From a virus: a stretch of 41,126 bases of DNA. Positions 20,403 through 29,251 of the stretch are shown in pieces. The stretch's first letter is position 1. The number at the start of each line of letters is the position of its first letter. A program made the translations under genes and the position numbers. Below the pieces are notes generated by a model. It saw nothing but the letters and a program-made list of their open reading frames with translations. It did no database searches and was not told the origin of the DNA. Location: positions 1 through 41,126 of the IMG/VR virus record IMGVR_UViG_3300011440_000017; one strand, given 5' to 3'.

Positions 20403-21713
20403 TTATTCTCCTGAGCCGTAAATACCCGTCAAAATTCCGGGCAGTAGACCGGCCCTAAAATCATCGTATCTAGTGCGTGGCGTTGTGCCTTCCCGATAGT
20501 GCCTGTGAAGCTCGCGTAGCGGACCTGATTTATTGGCCGGTGCGCCTAGCTCTACACCCTTATCAAGCTGCCTGCGTACCCTCTCCAAAGCGGTAAGCTG
20601 TGCAGCTGTGTCTTGGTCAGCCTGTCCCATGGCGATCTTACGACGCATTGCATCGATCTGCTTACCGATCGTTTCACGCGTCTCTTGAATCTTCGCTCCG
20701 GGAATGGCAGAAGTACGTGGCAATTTAGCGAGTGCTTGGATGCTAGTAATCTCTCGGTTTAGCCATGGCGGAAGATGCTGATTAGGACGTACCGCTCGCG
20801 CCATAGCCTTTGGAGATACCTTGAACGAGCCAGTTATCTCTTCAATCATTGGCCCAACTGTCTCACGCGCAGCCTGCTTTTCAGCGGCGGCGGCAGACTC
20901 GCCACCCAGCTTATTAGCGACGCCCTTTAGGGCCGCCCCAGCAGAACGAGCCGTGGGGCTAACTGCCATTGATAGCCCTTTGAGGGCCTGTACGGGAGCG
21001 CCGCCAACGATATTAAGGCCAGCGCCCCATGCGGCATTAGCGCCCCGGCTTTCGTCAGCAGTAACGGGGGCAGCAGCGCCTATACCAGCCCCGGTTGCTC
21101 CCTCGGCCATTAGGTACGCAGCCAATCCCTTCCCGGTTTGGAGCGTCTTACCTGTATTGAGTACCTTTCCAGCGTTCAAGAGTTTGGTAGCAGCAGCCGC
21201 GCCCTTAGCCGCGCCAGTAGCAGGCACTAGGGCGGTACCAATATGGGTCAGAACTTGGCCCGTTCGACCGGCCCCAGTATCAAGAAGAGGCTCATCCATC
21301 TTTCGGATGTTTGCCTCTTCCTCCAGAAGTCTCTGGTATTCAGGGCTTTCTGAACCGTGCCGGAGATAGGTGCCCAATTGCTTTGCTCCCCGGCCCATAG
21401 AAGCGAACGCCTGTCCTGATCCAGCAAGTGCTTTCTCATGCCACGGCATTTTATCAAGCATTGCTTTCTGCATTTCAGCCGTAACCCGGGCCTCCATTTG
21501 CGCTTCCGTTTCTGGCTGCTCAAGGCTCATCGGAGTAGACTCCGGCGCGGCCATAGGAGCGCCCACACCCGGCAACCCGCCAGCATCCAAAGGGGCAGGG
21601 GCCGCTTGGCCCTGCGCGGCTTCATCATTGGCGATGATGGAATCCAGTTGCTCCTGCGTAGCGTTTTCAGGAACCGGAATCCTTCGCCCATCAGGGGTTT
21701 TCAGGAAGGGCAT
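20403..21713 (-). CDS. Internal virion / ejection-type protein, 436 aa
   Basis: N-terminal TPDGRRIPVPENATQEQLDS resembles the short opening motif of several podovirus internal proteins. A Pro/Ala-rich linker follows, then Ala/Gly-rich hydrophobic stretches (GQVLTHIGTALVPATGAAKG, ATGAGIGAAAP, LNIVGGAP) that could insert into membranes, and a charged helical C-terminus. There is no visible lytic enzyme motif. Position between another ejection-type protein and the tail fibre supports a role in genome delivery through the envelope. Identification is by composition and context. Confidence 0.6.
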   Translation of the reverse strand: MPFLKTPDGRRIPVPENATQEQLDSIIANDEAAQGQAAPAPLDAGGLPGVGAPMAAPESTPMSLEQPETEAQMEARVTAEMQKAMLDKMPWHEKALAGSGQAFASMGRGAKQLGTYLRHGSESPEYQRLLEEEANIRKMDEPLLDTGAGRTGQVLTHIGTALVPATGAAKGAAAATKLLNAGKVLNTGKTLQTGKGLAAYLMAEGATGAGIGAAAPVTADESRGANAAWGAGLNIVGGAPVQALKGLSMAVSPTARSAGAALKGVANKLGGESAAAAEKQAARETVGPMIEEITGSFKVSPKAMARAVRPNQHLPPWLNREITSIQALAKLPRTSAIPGAKIQETRETIGKQIDAMRRKIAMGQADQDTAAQLTALERVRRQLDKGVELGAPANKSGPLRELHRHYREGTTPRTRYDDFRAGLLPGILTGIYGSGE

Positions 21714-21714
21714 T

Positions 21715-23577
21715 TCATGGCTCCAATGCGTAACCCGCTTTGACTTTCAAAGGACCACCACTTACTGGCTGAGCCTCACTGAGGCCAGCAGCATCAGCCT
21801 GTAGCCTTCTGTCGATGCTATCCAGCAAGCCATGGAAATCGGTAAGCGCCTGCTGATATGCAGGAGTGCCCTGCGAACGAGAGCCAACACGGGCCGCCGC
21901 TGCCTTCAAAGCTGCGCCTTCTGCCTCTGTAATCTGGCCCGCACCGGAACCAATCATCGGCTGGATACCGGCAAGGAACGTGCCACCTGTTATCTGGTCA
22001 TGCAAAGCAAGGGCTTCCATTTCCGGCGTTCCGCCACGTACCGCTGCCCATATCTTACGGGCCTTCGGATCATCCGGGATACGGCCACCCATGCCACCAG
22101 TAATATTAGGCAGAGCCGGATGGGTCATGAGCCTCTTAATAGAGTCACGCATTCCTGCCATGACCGGGGCAAACTTGCTATAGCTAGCCTTCGCAGCTTC
22201 CCTGCGCTCAGCGGCCTTGGTAGCCTGTACTTCTGCACCCTTGATTGTGGAGGCAGTCTGAGCCGCTATGTCAGCAGTCGCAGCTTCCGCTTCGGCCTTA
22301 GCCGTAACCTTTGCAGTTTCGATGTTGGCTGCGTTAGCTTGATCCGTGGTCATGGTAAGAGGCTGACCGTCGGAGCCCATCACTGGCTCCGATTGCCCCT
22401 GCCGTGCACCGCTTGTAAACACACGATTTATCTTGCCGGTACTCTCATCACGGAATAGGCGAGAAGCCGTCTTAGCTGTACCCTGTGAAATCTCTTCCGT
22501 GCCATCGCTGAAATACTTGTAGATTTTGCCGTCATCCGTTTCACGGGTACTAACAAGCCTACGCCCACCACCAACTTCCTTGGGGTCAACGCCCATCATA
22601 CCCAGATAGGCACGCAAGGTTTGATCGGTTGGATTGTCACTCAAAGGCTGTGGCCCAGCAGGCGGAGCGCCGGGTGGGGGAATGGTAGCAGTGGCCTGAT
22701 CCGGCATACCCAAAGCGCTGCCCATCTGAGCCGTGATATCCGGGGTAATCGATACGGGGCCCGCTTCCTCACCGGGCATCATGGAATTGTTAGCCATTTC
22801 CTGCGTAACATACGCATCGATTGCTTCACGCGGAGCGCCAGCCGCTTCCATCTCAGCCACTTTGGCCTGTATCTCTGGCATTTTGAAGGGGGACATACCT
22901 TCAATAATCGGGGGCTTGCCGGGTATGGCTTGCGGACCAGCAGGCGGGGCCGGGGGTTGCGCCTGTTGGGCTGCAATCTTATCCGCAATCGCCTGCTTGA
23001 CAATTGAAAGGGCAGCTTCATTACCCATACCCGCTACAGATTTGAGGGTATTGGTAAGCTCAGCTTTGTGTTCCGGGGGCAAGGTTTCCCATCCCGGGAT
23101 ATCCGGGGGAGGTTCAGGCGCGGGAGGCTGGCCGCCAGCGGGCGCACCAGCAGGCATACCCAAGGCAGCACCCATCTGGTCGGCTACAGGGGAAGGCTTA
23201 GCGCCAGCTGGAACAGCACCGGCATTTTCCTGTTGCCCCATCTGTTGCATAACGCGGACGATTTCACGGTTCCTTTCCTCGTTCAAAGCATCCTCTGCTT
23301 TGTCGCCTTTATAGTCAGCAAACATACTACCCAGCCCGCCGATAGCCTTTTCAGCCATGCCAGAGTAGTTGGGAATATAGGTTCCCTGAATGTCATAGAG
23401 CGCGCCACGGGAGCCTTGGGTTACACTCCCTAGCTCCCGTTCCTTTGTTGCCATCTCATGTAGCTGTGCCTGCCGTTCCCGCAATCTCTTGGCACGACGA
23501 GTCTGCTTCTGGATAGTCGGAAGGTTTTCCAGAATCGCTTGCGTGGTGAGCGGGTCAAGTGCAAACTTGGCGGCCAT
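21715..23577 (-). CDS. Large ejection-type virion protein, 620 aa
   Basis: Long, Ala/Gly/Pro/Gln-rich protein. Residues ~7-110 (LDPLTTQAILENLPTIQKQ ... GALYDIQGTYIPNYSG ... YKGDKAEDALNEERNREI) resemble the whole of the small protein encoded just upstream at 23587-23976. Proline-rich linkers fill the middle, and a helical C-terminal third ends with ALTDFHGLLDSIDRRL. It probably replaces one of the large internal proteins of T7-like virions. No transglycosylase or protease motif is visible. Confidence 0.6.
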   Translation of the reverse strand: MAAKFALDPLTTQAILENLPTIQKQTRRAKRLRERQAQLHEMATKERELGSVTQGSRGALYDIQGTYIPNYSGMAEKAIGGLGSMFADYKGDKAEDALNEERNREIVRVMQQMGQQENAGAVPAGAKPSPVADQMGAALGMPAGAPAGGQPPAPEPPPDIPGWETLPPEHKAELTNTLKSVAGMGNEAALSIVKQAIADKIAAQQAQPPAPPAGPQAIPGKPPIIEGMSPFKMPEIQAKVAEMEAAGAPREAIDAYVTQEMANNSMMPGEEAGPVSITPDITAQMGSALGMPDQATATIPPPGAPPAGPQPLSDNPTDQTLRAYLGMMGVDPKEVGGGRRLVSTRETDDGKIYKYFSDGTEEISQGTAKTASRLFRDESTGKINRVFTSGARQGQSEPVMGSDGQPLTMTTDQANAANIETAKVTAKAEAEAATADIAAQTASTIKGAEVQATKAAERREAAKASYSKFAPVMAGMRDSIKRLMTHPALPNITGGMGGRIPDDPKARKIWAAVRGGTPEMEALALHDQITGGTFLAGIQPMIGSGAGQITEAEGAALKAAAARVGSRSQGTPAYQQALTDFHGLLDSIDRRLQADAAGLSEAQPVSGGPLKVKAGYALEP

Positions 23578-23586
23578 AGCTTTCTC

Positions 23587-23976
23587 CTAGTACCACGAAC
23601 CGCCGAAACCGCGCGGCATCCCATAGTCCGTATCACTACGCGGGAAGAATGGGGTATCCCGCTTGCCGGAATTGCGGGCCATTTCGTCCCGCGCGTCCAT
23701 GGTCCTTTGTTTCATGGCAGCACGGCCCTGCATGAAGTCACCGATGGCGGCCACGGCTTCCTGCATCTTATCGCCTATCGGATTGATATAGTCTCCTTCT
23801 ATATCATATAGGGCACCGCTACGCATCTGACCCTGCCCCGGCCTTCCTGTAGTCTGACCGGAGCGCAAAGCGCTAGCTCGTCGCTGACTCGCCTGCTGCT
23901 CTGGCAACTGCGCCATAATGGCTTTCAGAGTCTCAGGATCAATTGAGGTTAGGTCGATACCACCGGGGCTAAACAT
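23587..23976 (-). CDS. Paralogue of the 620-aa protein's N-terminus, 129 aa
   Basis: DPETLKAIMAQLPEQQASQR aligns with the opening of the neighbouring 620-residue protein (DPLTTQAILENLPTIQKQTR). RSGALYDIEGDYINPIGDKM matches RGALYDIQGTYIPNYSGM, with helical continuation after both. The short protein thus looks like a duplicated N-terminal module that may co-assemble with, or occupy the same virion site as, its large relative. The C-terminus (FFPRSDTDYGMPRGFGGSWY) is unique. Confidence 0.65.
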   Translation of the reverse strand: MFSPGGIDLTSIDPETLKAIMAQLPEQQASQRRASALRSGQTTGRPGQGQMRSGALYDIEGDYINPIGDKMQEAVAAIGDFMQGRAAMKQRTMDARDEMARNSGKRDTPFFPRSDTDYGMPRGFGGSWY

Positions 23977-23988
23977 GATCCTACTCCC

Positions 23989-24438
23989 TTATCTACGACC
24001 CGGGCCGAACCTGCCACCCATCCGGTCACCCATCGGCATAGGTGGCAGGTTCCCGCCTGTCCGCATGTGCGGCGGAACTATGCCAGTATTACCCGGCACT
24101 GGCGGCTGGTTTCCCCCGGTCCCCATTTGCGGGAATTGACCGGGCGGAGGAATACCCATCGGAGGCATATCGCCACCCGTACCCATTGGCGGCATTGGCG
24201 AAGGAGGCAAATTGCCACCCGTACCAACCATGCCCGGGGGTGGCGGCTCAGCCATGGGAGGCGGGCCCATGCCACCCGGGCCCATTGGCATGCCCGCACG
24301 CGGCCCTAGACCGGGAGGGGTCACAACGTTACCGGGACCGGGGCCCATTACACCGCCACCGGGAGGGGGTGCAATCATTGGCTTCCGGAGTGCGCCTGCC
24401 ATGCGCTCGGGTGCCATTGCTGGATACGGAATTGCCAT
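23989..24438 (-). CDS. Pro/Gly/Met-rich protein with four TGGNLPP-type motifs, 149 aa
   Basis: Almost wholly low complexity, probably disordered. The second half carries four copies of a motif: GTGGNLPPSP, GTGGDMPPMG, GTGGNQPPVP and RTGGNLPPMP. One copy also occurs in the next gene (24449) and one in the exported protein at 17027. AAGGAG precedes the ATG. It sits among ejection proteins, so a virion or assembly role is likely. The rich methionine content (over ten percent) is unusual. Confidence 0.6.
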   Translation of the reverse strand: MAIPYPAMAPERMAGALRKPMIAPPPGGGVMGPGPGNVVTPPGLGPRAGMPMGPGGMGPPPMAEPPPPGMVGTGGNLPPSPMPPMGTGGDMPPMGIPPPGQFPQMGTGGNQPPVPGNTGIVPPHMRTGGNLPPMPMGDRMGGRFGPGRR

Positions 24439-24448
24439 TTCATTCTCC

Positions 24449-25075
24449 TTAACGCTTGGGTGGGAACTGGCCGGGGGCAGGAATGCCCATCAGGTTTGGA
24501 TCAATAGGACCACCATAGGACCCGGGCCTTTGGACTGGTGCAGGAAGTGAAAATGGCATCATTGAACCGGCAGCATTTCCACCGGGAGCGGCACCACCTA
24601 CGGGAGTAGGCGGCAAATTGCCACCTGTGCCAACCATCGGTCCAAAGGCGGGAGCAAATGCCGGGGGTGGGGGAGGCGGCGTAGACGGGGCAGCAGGCGG
24701 CGGCGCTACAGCAGCAGGAGGGGCAGGCGGCATTGCTGCCAACGTAGCCGCATGCTGTGCCGCCTTTGCCTCTTCCTGTTGCTTGATCGGACCATAGACA
24801 AAATCACGGGCAAGCGGGTCCACCTTCATACTCCACTTGCCTAGGGGGTCCTTTGATATGGCCTTAGCCATGAGTCCATGAGCCTTGCCTTCCACCTTCT
24901 GGTGCAAGTCCACGAACTTGCCAGCGGCACGGTCTACCTTATCGCCTATCTTGTGAAGGCCCAATTTCTTACCCAACGGATCATACTTTTTCAGCGACTT
25001 GACAAGCTTGTTACTGGCCTTGCCACCCGGGAGGGTAGAACGGACTGCCTTTTTGATTGAACTAAAGAAGCCCAT
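24449..25075 (-). CDS. Virion-region protein with basic helical head and Pro-rich tail, 208 aa
   Basis: The first ~110 residues are basic and helical (SSIKKAVRSTLPGGKASNKL, DRAAGKFVDLHQKVEGKAHG). An Ala/Pro linker follows, then GTGGNLPPTPVGG and a GIPAPGQFPPKR end that mirrors GIPPPGQFPQ in the next gene. The basic head could bind DNA or membrane lipids. It overlaps the end of the S74 protein gene by 14 bases and is probably part of the ejection set. No family recognised. Confidence 0.6.
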   Translation of the reverse strand: MGFFSSIKKAVRSTLPGGKASNKLVKSLKKYDPLGKKLGLHKIGDKVDRAAGKFVDLHQKVEGKAHGLMAKAISKDPLGKWSMKVDPLARDFVYGPIKQQEEAKAAQHAATLAAMPPAPPAAVAPPPAAPSTPPPPPPAFAPAFGPMVGTGGNLPPTPVGGAAPGGNAAGSMMPFSLPAPVQRPGSYGGPIDPNLMGIPAPGQFPPKR

Positions 25076-26492
25076 TTTCCCTCTCCTTAGCTAGATGCCG
25101 GAATGCGCCCAGCAGCAGAGCAACAAATGCTTCACCATCTACCTTCAAGTAACCCTGCTCGGCTGGGTTGACTAGATGCGGAAATACCTTGGCTACTTCA
25201 TCCGCAATCAGGCCAGTCGCACGCTTGCCATTAGGCCATGTGAACGAATGCGGATGAATCAACAGCATTGCCTTGTAAGCATCCTCATCCGAAACTACCT
25301 CAATTTCTTCCTTCAAGGCTGCGTCAGAGAAGTAGCTACCAACTGCGCCACCCACTGCTGCGCCTGCCGGAGCCGCCGCGCCGCCGGTAAATGCACCGGC
25401 TGCTACGCCACCGATAACTGCGCCCCACGCGGAGCCAGTTTGAGCCCTACGTGCGGCTTGGTCATTTGCCCGCTGCACAGCGGCTTGATAGCTCTGCTGC
25501 GTGGCGTCCATAAGGTTTGCACCCTCTGCGCCGCCAGCGCTGGAAAAGCCGGGGAACTGCGGACGATAGCCTAGGGAGGCATCGCCGATAAGGCCCGCCG
25601 TTTGATTCGCAGTTTGATATGGCAGCATATACCGTGCCATGGCCTGATTGAACTGCTGATTCTGGCCTTGTGCCCCCGTCTGATACTGGGACATATAATT
25701 CTGCGACTGCTGCAACGCAGATTGAAGCTGCGTATTGTAGCGGTCCCGGTCCTCCTGCGAACGGGTCATAGCAGAGCTAAGCTGCGTGCCATATAGGTTC
25801 CGTTCCTCGGCTGCTCTAGCCAAAGCGCCTTGGAGTTGGGTGCCGTATACATCGCGTGCTTCCTGCGATCCCGCCAGCTGGCCTTGTAGCTGTGCCTGCG
25901 AGGTCACATCACCCTGCGAGGTCAGTAGGTTTTGATAGGCGCGGTTGTATGCTTCGGTACCGGGCTGTAGGCCCTGCAAACGAAGCCTAGTTTCCATCTG
26001 GGATCGGTCGGTTGCTTGACTGGGACGAATGCGTGCCAGCAGCGATTCAGCATACTTGTTGGCAAACGCATCGCCGGATGCCTGATCGTACTTAGGCAGT
26101 GTCTTTAGTACGTCAGAGTTAAACTGGCCCATGCCCAAGGCATAGGGGTTGTACTGGCCCACATTAAGGCTGTGCTGTTGATATCCCGGAGTGCCCGGAG
26201 CATTAAGCCCTTGGCCCTGCTGATTCAATAGCCCCTGAACGCCGCTTAGCTGTTGCCATTGCTGGGCCATAGACGCATCGTAAAGTTGCTGCGTCCGTGG
26301 ATTCCATTGTTCAGTCTGGGTCCATTGCCCTGTAGCCGGATCAACATGCCACGAAATAGAGCCAGTAGGGCTCTGCTGTGTTGGCCTATTGGCAGTCGTC
26401 TGCCTTTCAACAGCAGCAGCATCGATTCCAGCCTGCTGATTGGCTAGACCTACATAGTCCGGAGGGGGAGGGGTTTTTCCGCCGCTGCCCAT
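25062..26492 (-). CDS. Gln-rich coiled-coil protein with C-terminal S74 autoprotease/chaperone
   Basis: At 476 residues, the body is Gln-rich with an 18-residue repeat (YGTQLQGALARAAEE at 216, YGTQLSSAM at 234, YNTQLQSAL at 252). A Gly/Ala-rich hydrophobic segment (about 356-386) follows. The C-terminus matches the Peptidase_S74 intramolecular chaperone: FSDAALKEEI with S389 and K394 as the expected cleavage dyad, then GLIADEVAKVFP. Self-cleavage before S389 would release the last ~88 residues. S74 normally helps trimeric fibres fold; here it is attached to a helical, possibly membrane-active body. Context is tail/ejection genes. Confidence 0.8.
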   Translation of the reverse strand: MGSGGKTPPPPDYVGLANQQAGIDAAAVERQTTANRPTQQSPTGSISWHVDPATGQWTQTEQWNPRTQQLYDASMAQQWQQLSGVQGLLNQQGQGLNAPGTPGYQQHSLNVGQYNPYALGMGQFNSDVLKTLPKYDQASGDAFANKYAESLLARIRPSQATDRSQMETRLRLQGLQPGTEAYNRAYQNLLTSQGDVTSQAQLQGQLAGSQEARDVYGTQLQGALARAAEERNLYGTQLSSAMTRSQEDRDRYNTQLQSALQQSQNYMSQYQTGAQGQNQQFNQAMARYMLPYQTANQTAGLIGDASLGYRPQFPGFSSAGGAEGANLMDATQQSYQAAVQRANDQAARRAQTGSAWGAVIGGVAAGAFTGGAAAPAGAAVGGAVGSYFSDAALKEEIEVVSDEDAYKAMLLIHPHSFTWPNGKRATGLIADEVAKVFPHLVNPAEQGYLKVDGEAFVALLLGAFRHLAKERENGLL

Positions 26493-26493
26493 G

Positions 26494-26949
26494 TCATGCT
26501 TCCTCCCGATATATTGCCGGAGTAGCCCTAGCCTTTAGGTGGGGCCAATGAGTTGCCATTTTTTCTGTGCCATGGTACATGAGACAATCGCTACCATCAG
26601 AGTAATAGTCTGGAAGCGTGGAAATTAGCTCATATCCCAGATTCTCTACCAGCTTAATAGCTGACCTATTGAATGATGAGACAGGGCTATACACATGCTC
26701 CACACCTAGCTGACGGAACAAGTAGTCATGCCCGGCCCACCAGAAGGTGCGGGATACTCTCCGCCCTTTGGCTATCCACACATGCAAGTGAATACTCTTG
26801 CCGTTGTATTGGTCAAATACGGCGATAGCAATAGGCTCATTGTCATCGTACTCTGCAAGCACCTGTGCGCTCTGCGTAAATAGAGCCCCGCCCATGAGGC
26901 TGGAATACTCATTGAGTACAAGCCTGTTTGTGTTGATCCAGCGGCTCAT
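26494..26949 (-). CDS. GNAT-like acetyltransferase fold protein, 151 aa
   Basis: Start set at 26949 by the ATGA overlap with the nozzle gene. The sequence has the order expected of a GNAT fold: PIAIAVFDQYNGKSIHLHVW, a basic loop (AKGRRVSRTF), then YLFRQLGVEHVYSPVSSFNR and SAIKLVENLGYELIST, like the C-terminal V-x-x-x-N-x-x-x-x-x-L/V-x-E-x-x-G-F segment. Similar proteins sit beside tail genes in other podoviruses, where they are annotated as internal virion proteins or acetyltransferases. Catalytic activity is uncertain. Confidence 0.65.
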   Translation of the reverse strand: MSRWINTNRLVLNEYSSLMGGALFTQSAQVLAEYDDNEPIAIAVFDQYNGKSIHLHVWIAKGRRVSRTFWWAGHDYLFRQLGVEHVYSPVSSFNRSAIKLVENLGYELISTLPDYYSDGSDCLMYHGTEKMATHWPHLKARATPAIYREEA

Positions 26950-28532
26950 ATCAGGCCCCCAGCTTCCCACACCCATTCCACTGCTGCAACGGATAGCGGG
27001 GAGGATGTAGAAACACGCAGCTGCCACGCCAAAGCGTAACCCAATACGTTAGCCGATACCCATGGACGATAAACGTTCTCTAGTCCTGCCCAGTTAGCAG
27101 CGTCCCAGAGACTCACGTCCCACACAGCGTTACCCTGCGCGAAACTAGGAGTGGGTTGAAGCAGGAACGGGTCGAGCCGGAAGTCCGGCAAGGCTCGCAT
27201 CTTGAAAGAGGGCTTGACTTCGGTATGAAATATGGGTCGCATGAACTTGGCATGTTTGTTGGCCGTCGGGTTGTCCAAGTAGCTATACGCGCTGAACGCA
27301 TATGCTTCTATTGGATTGCCACCTGTACCATCGCGTAGAACCTCGTCCACATGCTCGTTAGGAGTGAGTATCAATACCCGTCCATTGTCAGTACCCATAT
27401 ACACGGTGCGATCGAGCGTGCGGAGCGTGCGAACAGGATAGTCGAACTTGCCCCATGCTCCGGTAAGCAGATTCATCACCAGCTGGACTGGGGCTTGGGC
27501 TCTCTCGTCATAGATATTAATGGCGATCAGAGCAAGCTCCGACTGGAACCCCACTTCAACAGGGAAGCGCGCGGGAGTAGGCGCAGCTAGTCTAATGAGC
27601 GTCCGGGAGATGCGGCGGGTCAATACGTTTGATAGCAGGATTTCAGTAGCCGAACCCTGAATCAAAGTGGACAACGGAATGAGGCCGCGTCGGGACAGGA
27701 ACAAAGTATCCCCGCCGTAGTCTGCCACAGCGCGCGGACCAAGCGGCGGGGCAACAAAGAAGATTGCATCCAAAGTCCAATCCGCAGAATTGGAAGGATC
27801 ATTGCCAGAATATGATGCAATCTCGCCAGTCGAAGTGATGAATAGGAGTCTGTCATCCAATCCCTCACCTGTATCCATGCTCCATCGTGCCATGGCAATT
27901 AGGTATCCGCCACGACGGAAAAGACCACCTAGGAAAAACGGCTTGGCTTCGCCACCTACTGAGTCGATGGGCAAATACCATGCAGTCATGGAGCCGGTTT
28001 GAAGGAACCACAACCGGCCTTTATGTACGAGGACAAAGTTGAACGTGTTTGGATTGACGCCCTTTATTTCGCCGGGGGCGGCGGGTGTAGTTACCTGTGT
28101 GAACTGAGTCCACGTAGTACCATTGAAAAGCTTTGACTGTGCACCGTTCACGGTAATCAGAAATTGTCCTGCGGCGGTTGCAAAGTTTGTCCACTCCAAC
28201 TGCCCGTTAGTAATGGCAGTTACCGCCGCAGGAGCATTGCTGCTCACGCTAATGTCAAAAATGCCAACGTCCGTAGACGCAAATTTCTTGAACGATCCGT
28301 CCACGGCATTGTATGAGAAGATGGTCTTAATGGGGTTGACCAGCCCGGTCACCCATTCCTGATAGCCATTGCGCACAGTAAGTGTGCCGGTATCAGGGAA
28401 GAAATTCATGGCATCAATCATGAACTCAGGGCCCATGATTGCCAGCGGGTCAAGATCGTTGATTCCGCCCACGGGAGCAGGTAGCGCAAGCGCTTGACTG
28501 ACCTGTACTTTTTGCTGGCGGAGCCCTCTCAT
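26946..28532 (-). CDS. Tail nozzle protein (tail tubular protein B-like), 528 aa
   Basis: The start at 28532 overlaps the adaptor stop as ATGA and has GGGAG upstream; a TTG nine bases earlier is less likely. The beta-rich sequence repeats short blade-like segments (GRLWFLQTGSMTAWYLP, DDRLLFITSTGEIASYSG, DTLFLSRRGLIPLS) typical of the propeller-containing nozzle of T7-like tails. The opening (LPAPVGGINDLDPLAIMGPE, then FPDTGTLTVRNGYQEW) also fits. It would form the distal tube through which DNA leaves, below the adaptor ring encoded upstream. Confidence 0.85.
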   Translation of the reverse strand: MRGLRQQKVQVSQALALPAPVGGINDLDPLAIMGPEFMIDAMNFFPDTGTLTVRNGYQEWVTGLVNPIKTIFSYNAVDGSFKKFASTDVGIFDISVSSNAPAAVTAITNGQLEWTNFATAAGQFLITVNGAQSKLFNGTTWTQFTQVTTPAAPGEIKGVNPNTFNFVLVHKGRLWFLQTGSMTAWYLPIDSVGGEAKPFFLGGLFRRGGYLIAMARWSMDTGEGLDDRLLFITSTGEIASYSGNDPSNSADWTLDAIFFVAPPLGPRAVADYGGDTLFLSRRGLIPLSTLIQGSATEILLSNVLTRRISRTLIRLAAPTPARFPVEVGFQSELALIAINIYDERAQAPVQLVMNLLTGAWGKFDYPVRTLRTLDRTVYMGTDNGRVLILTPNEHVDEVLRDGTGGNPIEAYAFSAYSYLDNPTANKHAKFMRPIFHTEVKPSFKMRALPDFRLDPFLLQPTPSFAQGNAVWDVSLWDAANWAGLENVYRPWVSANVLGYALAWQLRVSTSSPLSVAAVEWVWEAGGLI

Positions 28533-29248
28533 GTATTCCAACTCCCGTCCGGTACATTTTGCCCGCTGATATAGAAGTAATCAATCCTGCTATCAAGGTG
28601 GATGACAGGAGCCCCGGTTGTCTGTGCTTTTTCAGCATTCAGCATGTAGTCAAACTGGTTGCCTAGGTCCGTGGCATCCATGCCCTTTGCATTCCATAGT
28701 TTGAACTTGACACCCGCAGTCATCAGGAAGCTATCGAATACAGGCTCATCCGCATCCGCTGTTACCTTGTCCTTATACATCAACGTTACTGGATCAAATA
28801 CCCAGTTACGAGAGATATAGTAGAAATTAAGTGTTTCACCTGCGGGGGGAACAGGAAATACAGTGAACTTATCACGCAGGATACGATACCTGTAATACAC
28901 ACCTACAGACACGATCCCGAACTGCACCCATGACCAGCCCTGCGGACTCATGGGACCAAACATGGGGCGCTGATTGGTACTCGCCCATTGCGTTTGATTG
29001 ACTATCCTTCCGAAATCCGCTGGAAGGTCAAACTCAGAAGCCACACCATCGCAAAGAATGGTAAGTGTTTTCTCAAGGAATTGCCAATCGTGAACCTTGA
29101 CCAGCTGAGTGCCTAGAGAATTGACCAGACCGAGCACTTGAAACCCGGTCTGGTCATCAAACGGAGAAAGGATCGTAGGAACCTGCGGAAGTCCAAGCTC
29201 CTGCAATGCTTGATTTACAGTGTTGATAGCAGAGTCTTGGACGGCCAT
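28529..29248 (-). CDS. Head-tail adaptor (tail tubular protein A-like), 239 aa
   Basis: Residues at the start (AINTVNQALQELGLPQVPTI) and a central DWQFLEKTLTILCDGVASEF / DLPADFGRIVNQTQW pattern match the gp11-type adaptor of podoviruses. So do FTVFPVPPAGETLNFYYISR and the helical C-terminus (LMTAGVKFKLWNAKG). Length is slightly above the usual ~200. Placement directly before the nozzle gene, with a four-base overlap, supports this. It would bind beneath the portal and receive the fibres and nozzle. Confidence 0.85.
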   Translation of the reverse strand: MAVQDSAINTVNQALQELGLPQVPTILSPFDDQTGFQVLGLVNSLGTQLVKVHDWQFLEKTLTILCDGVASEFDLPADFGRIVNQTQWASTNQRPMFGPMSPQGWSWVQFGIVSVGVYYRYRILRDKFTVFPVPPAGETLNFYYISRNWVFDPVTLMYKDKVTADADEPVFDSFLMTAGVKFKLWNAKGMDATDLGNQFDYMLNAEKAQTTGAPVIHLDSRIDYFYISGQNVPDGSWNT

Positions 29249-29251
29249 GGT

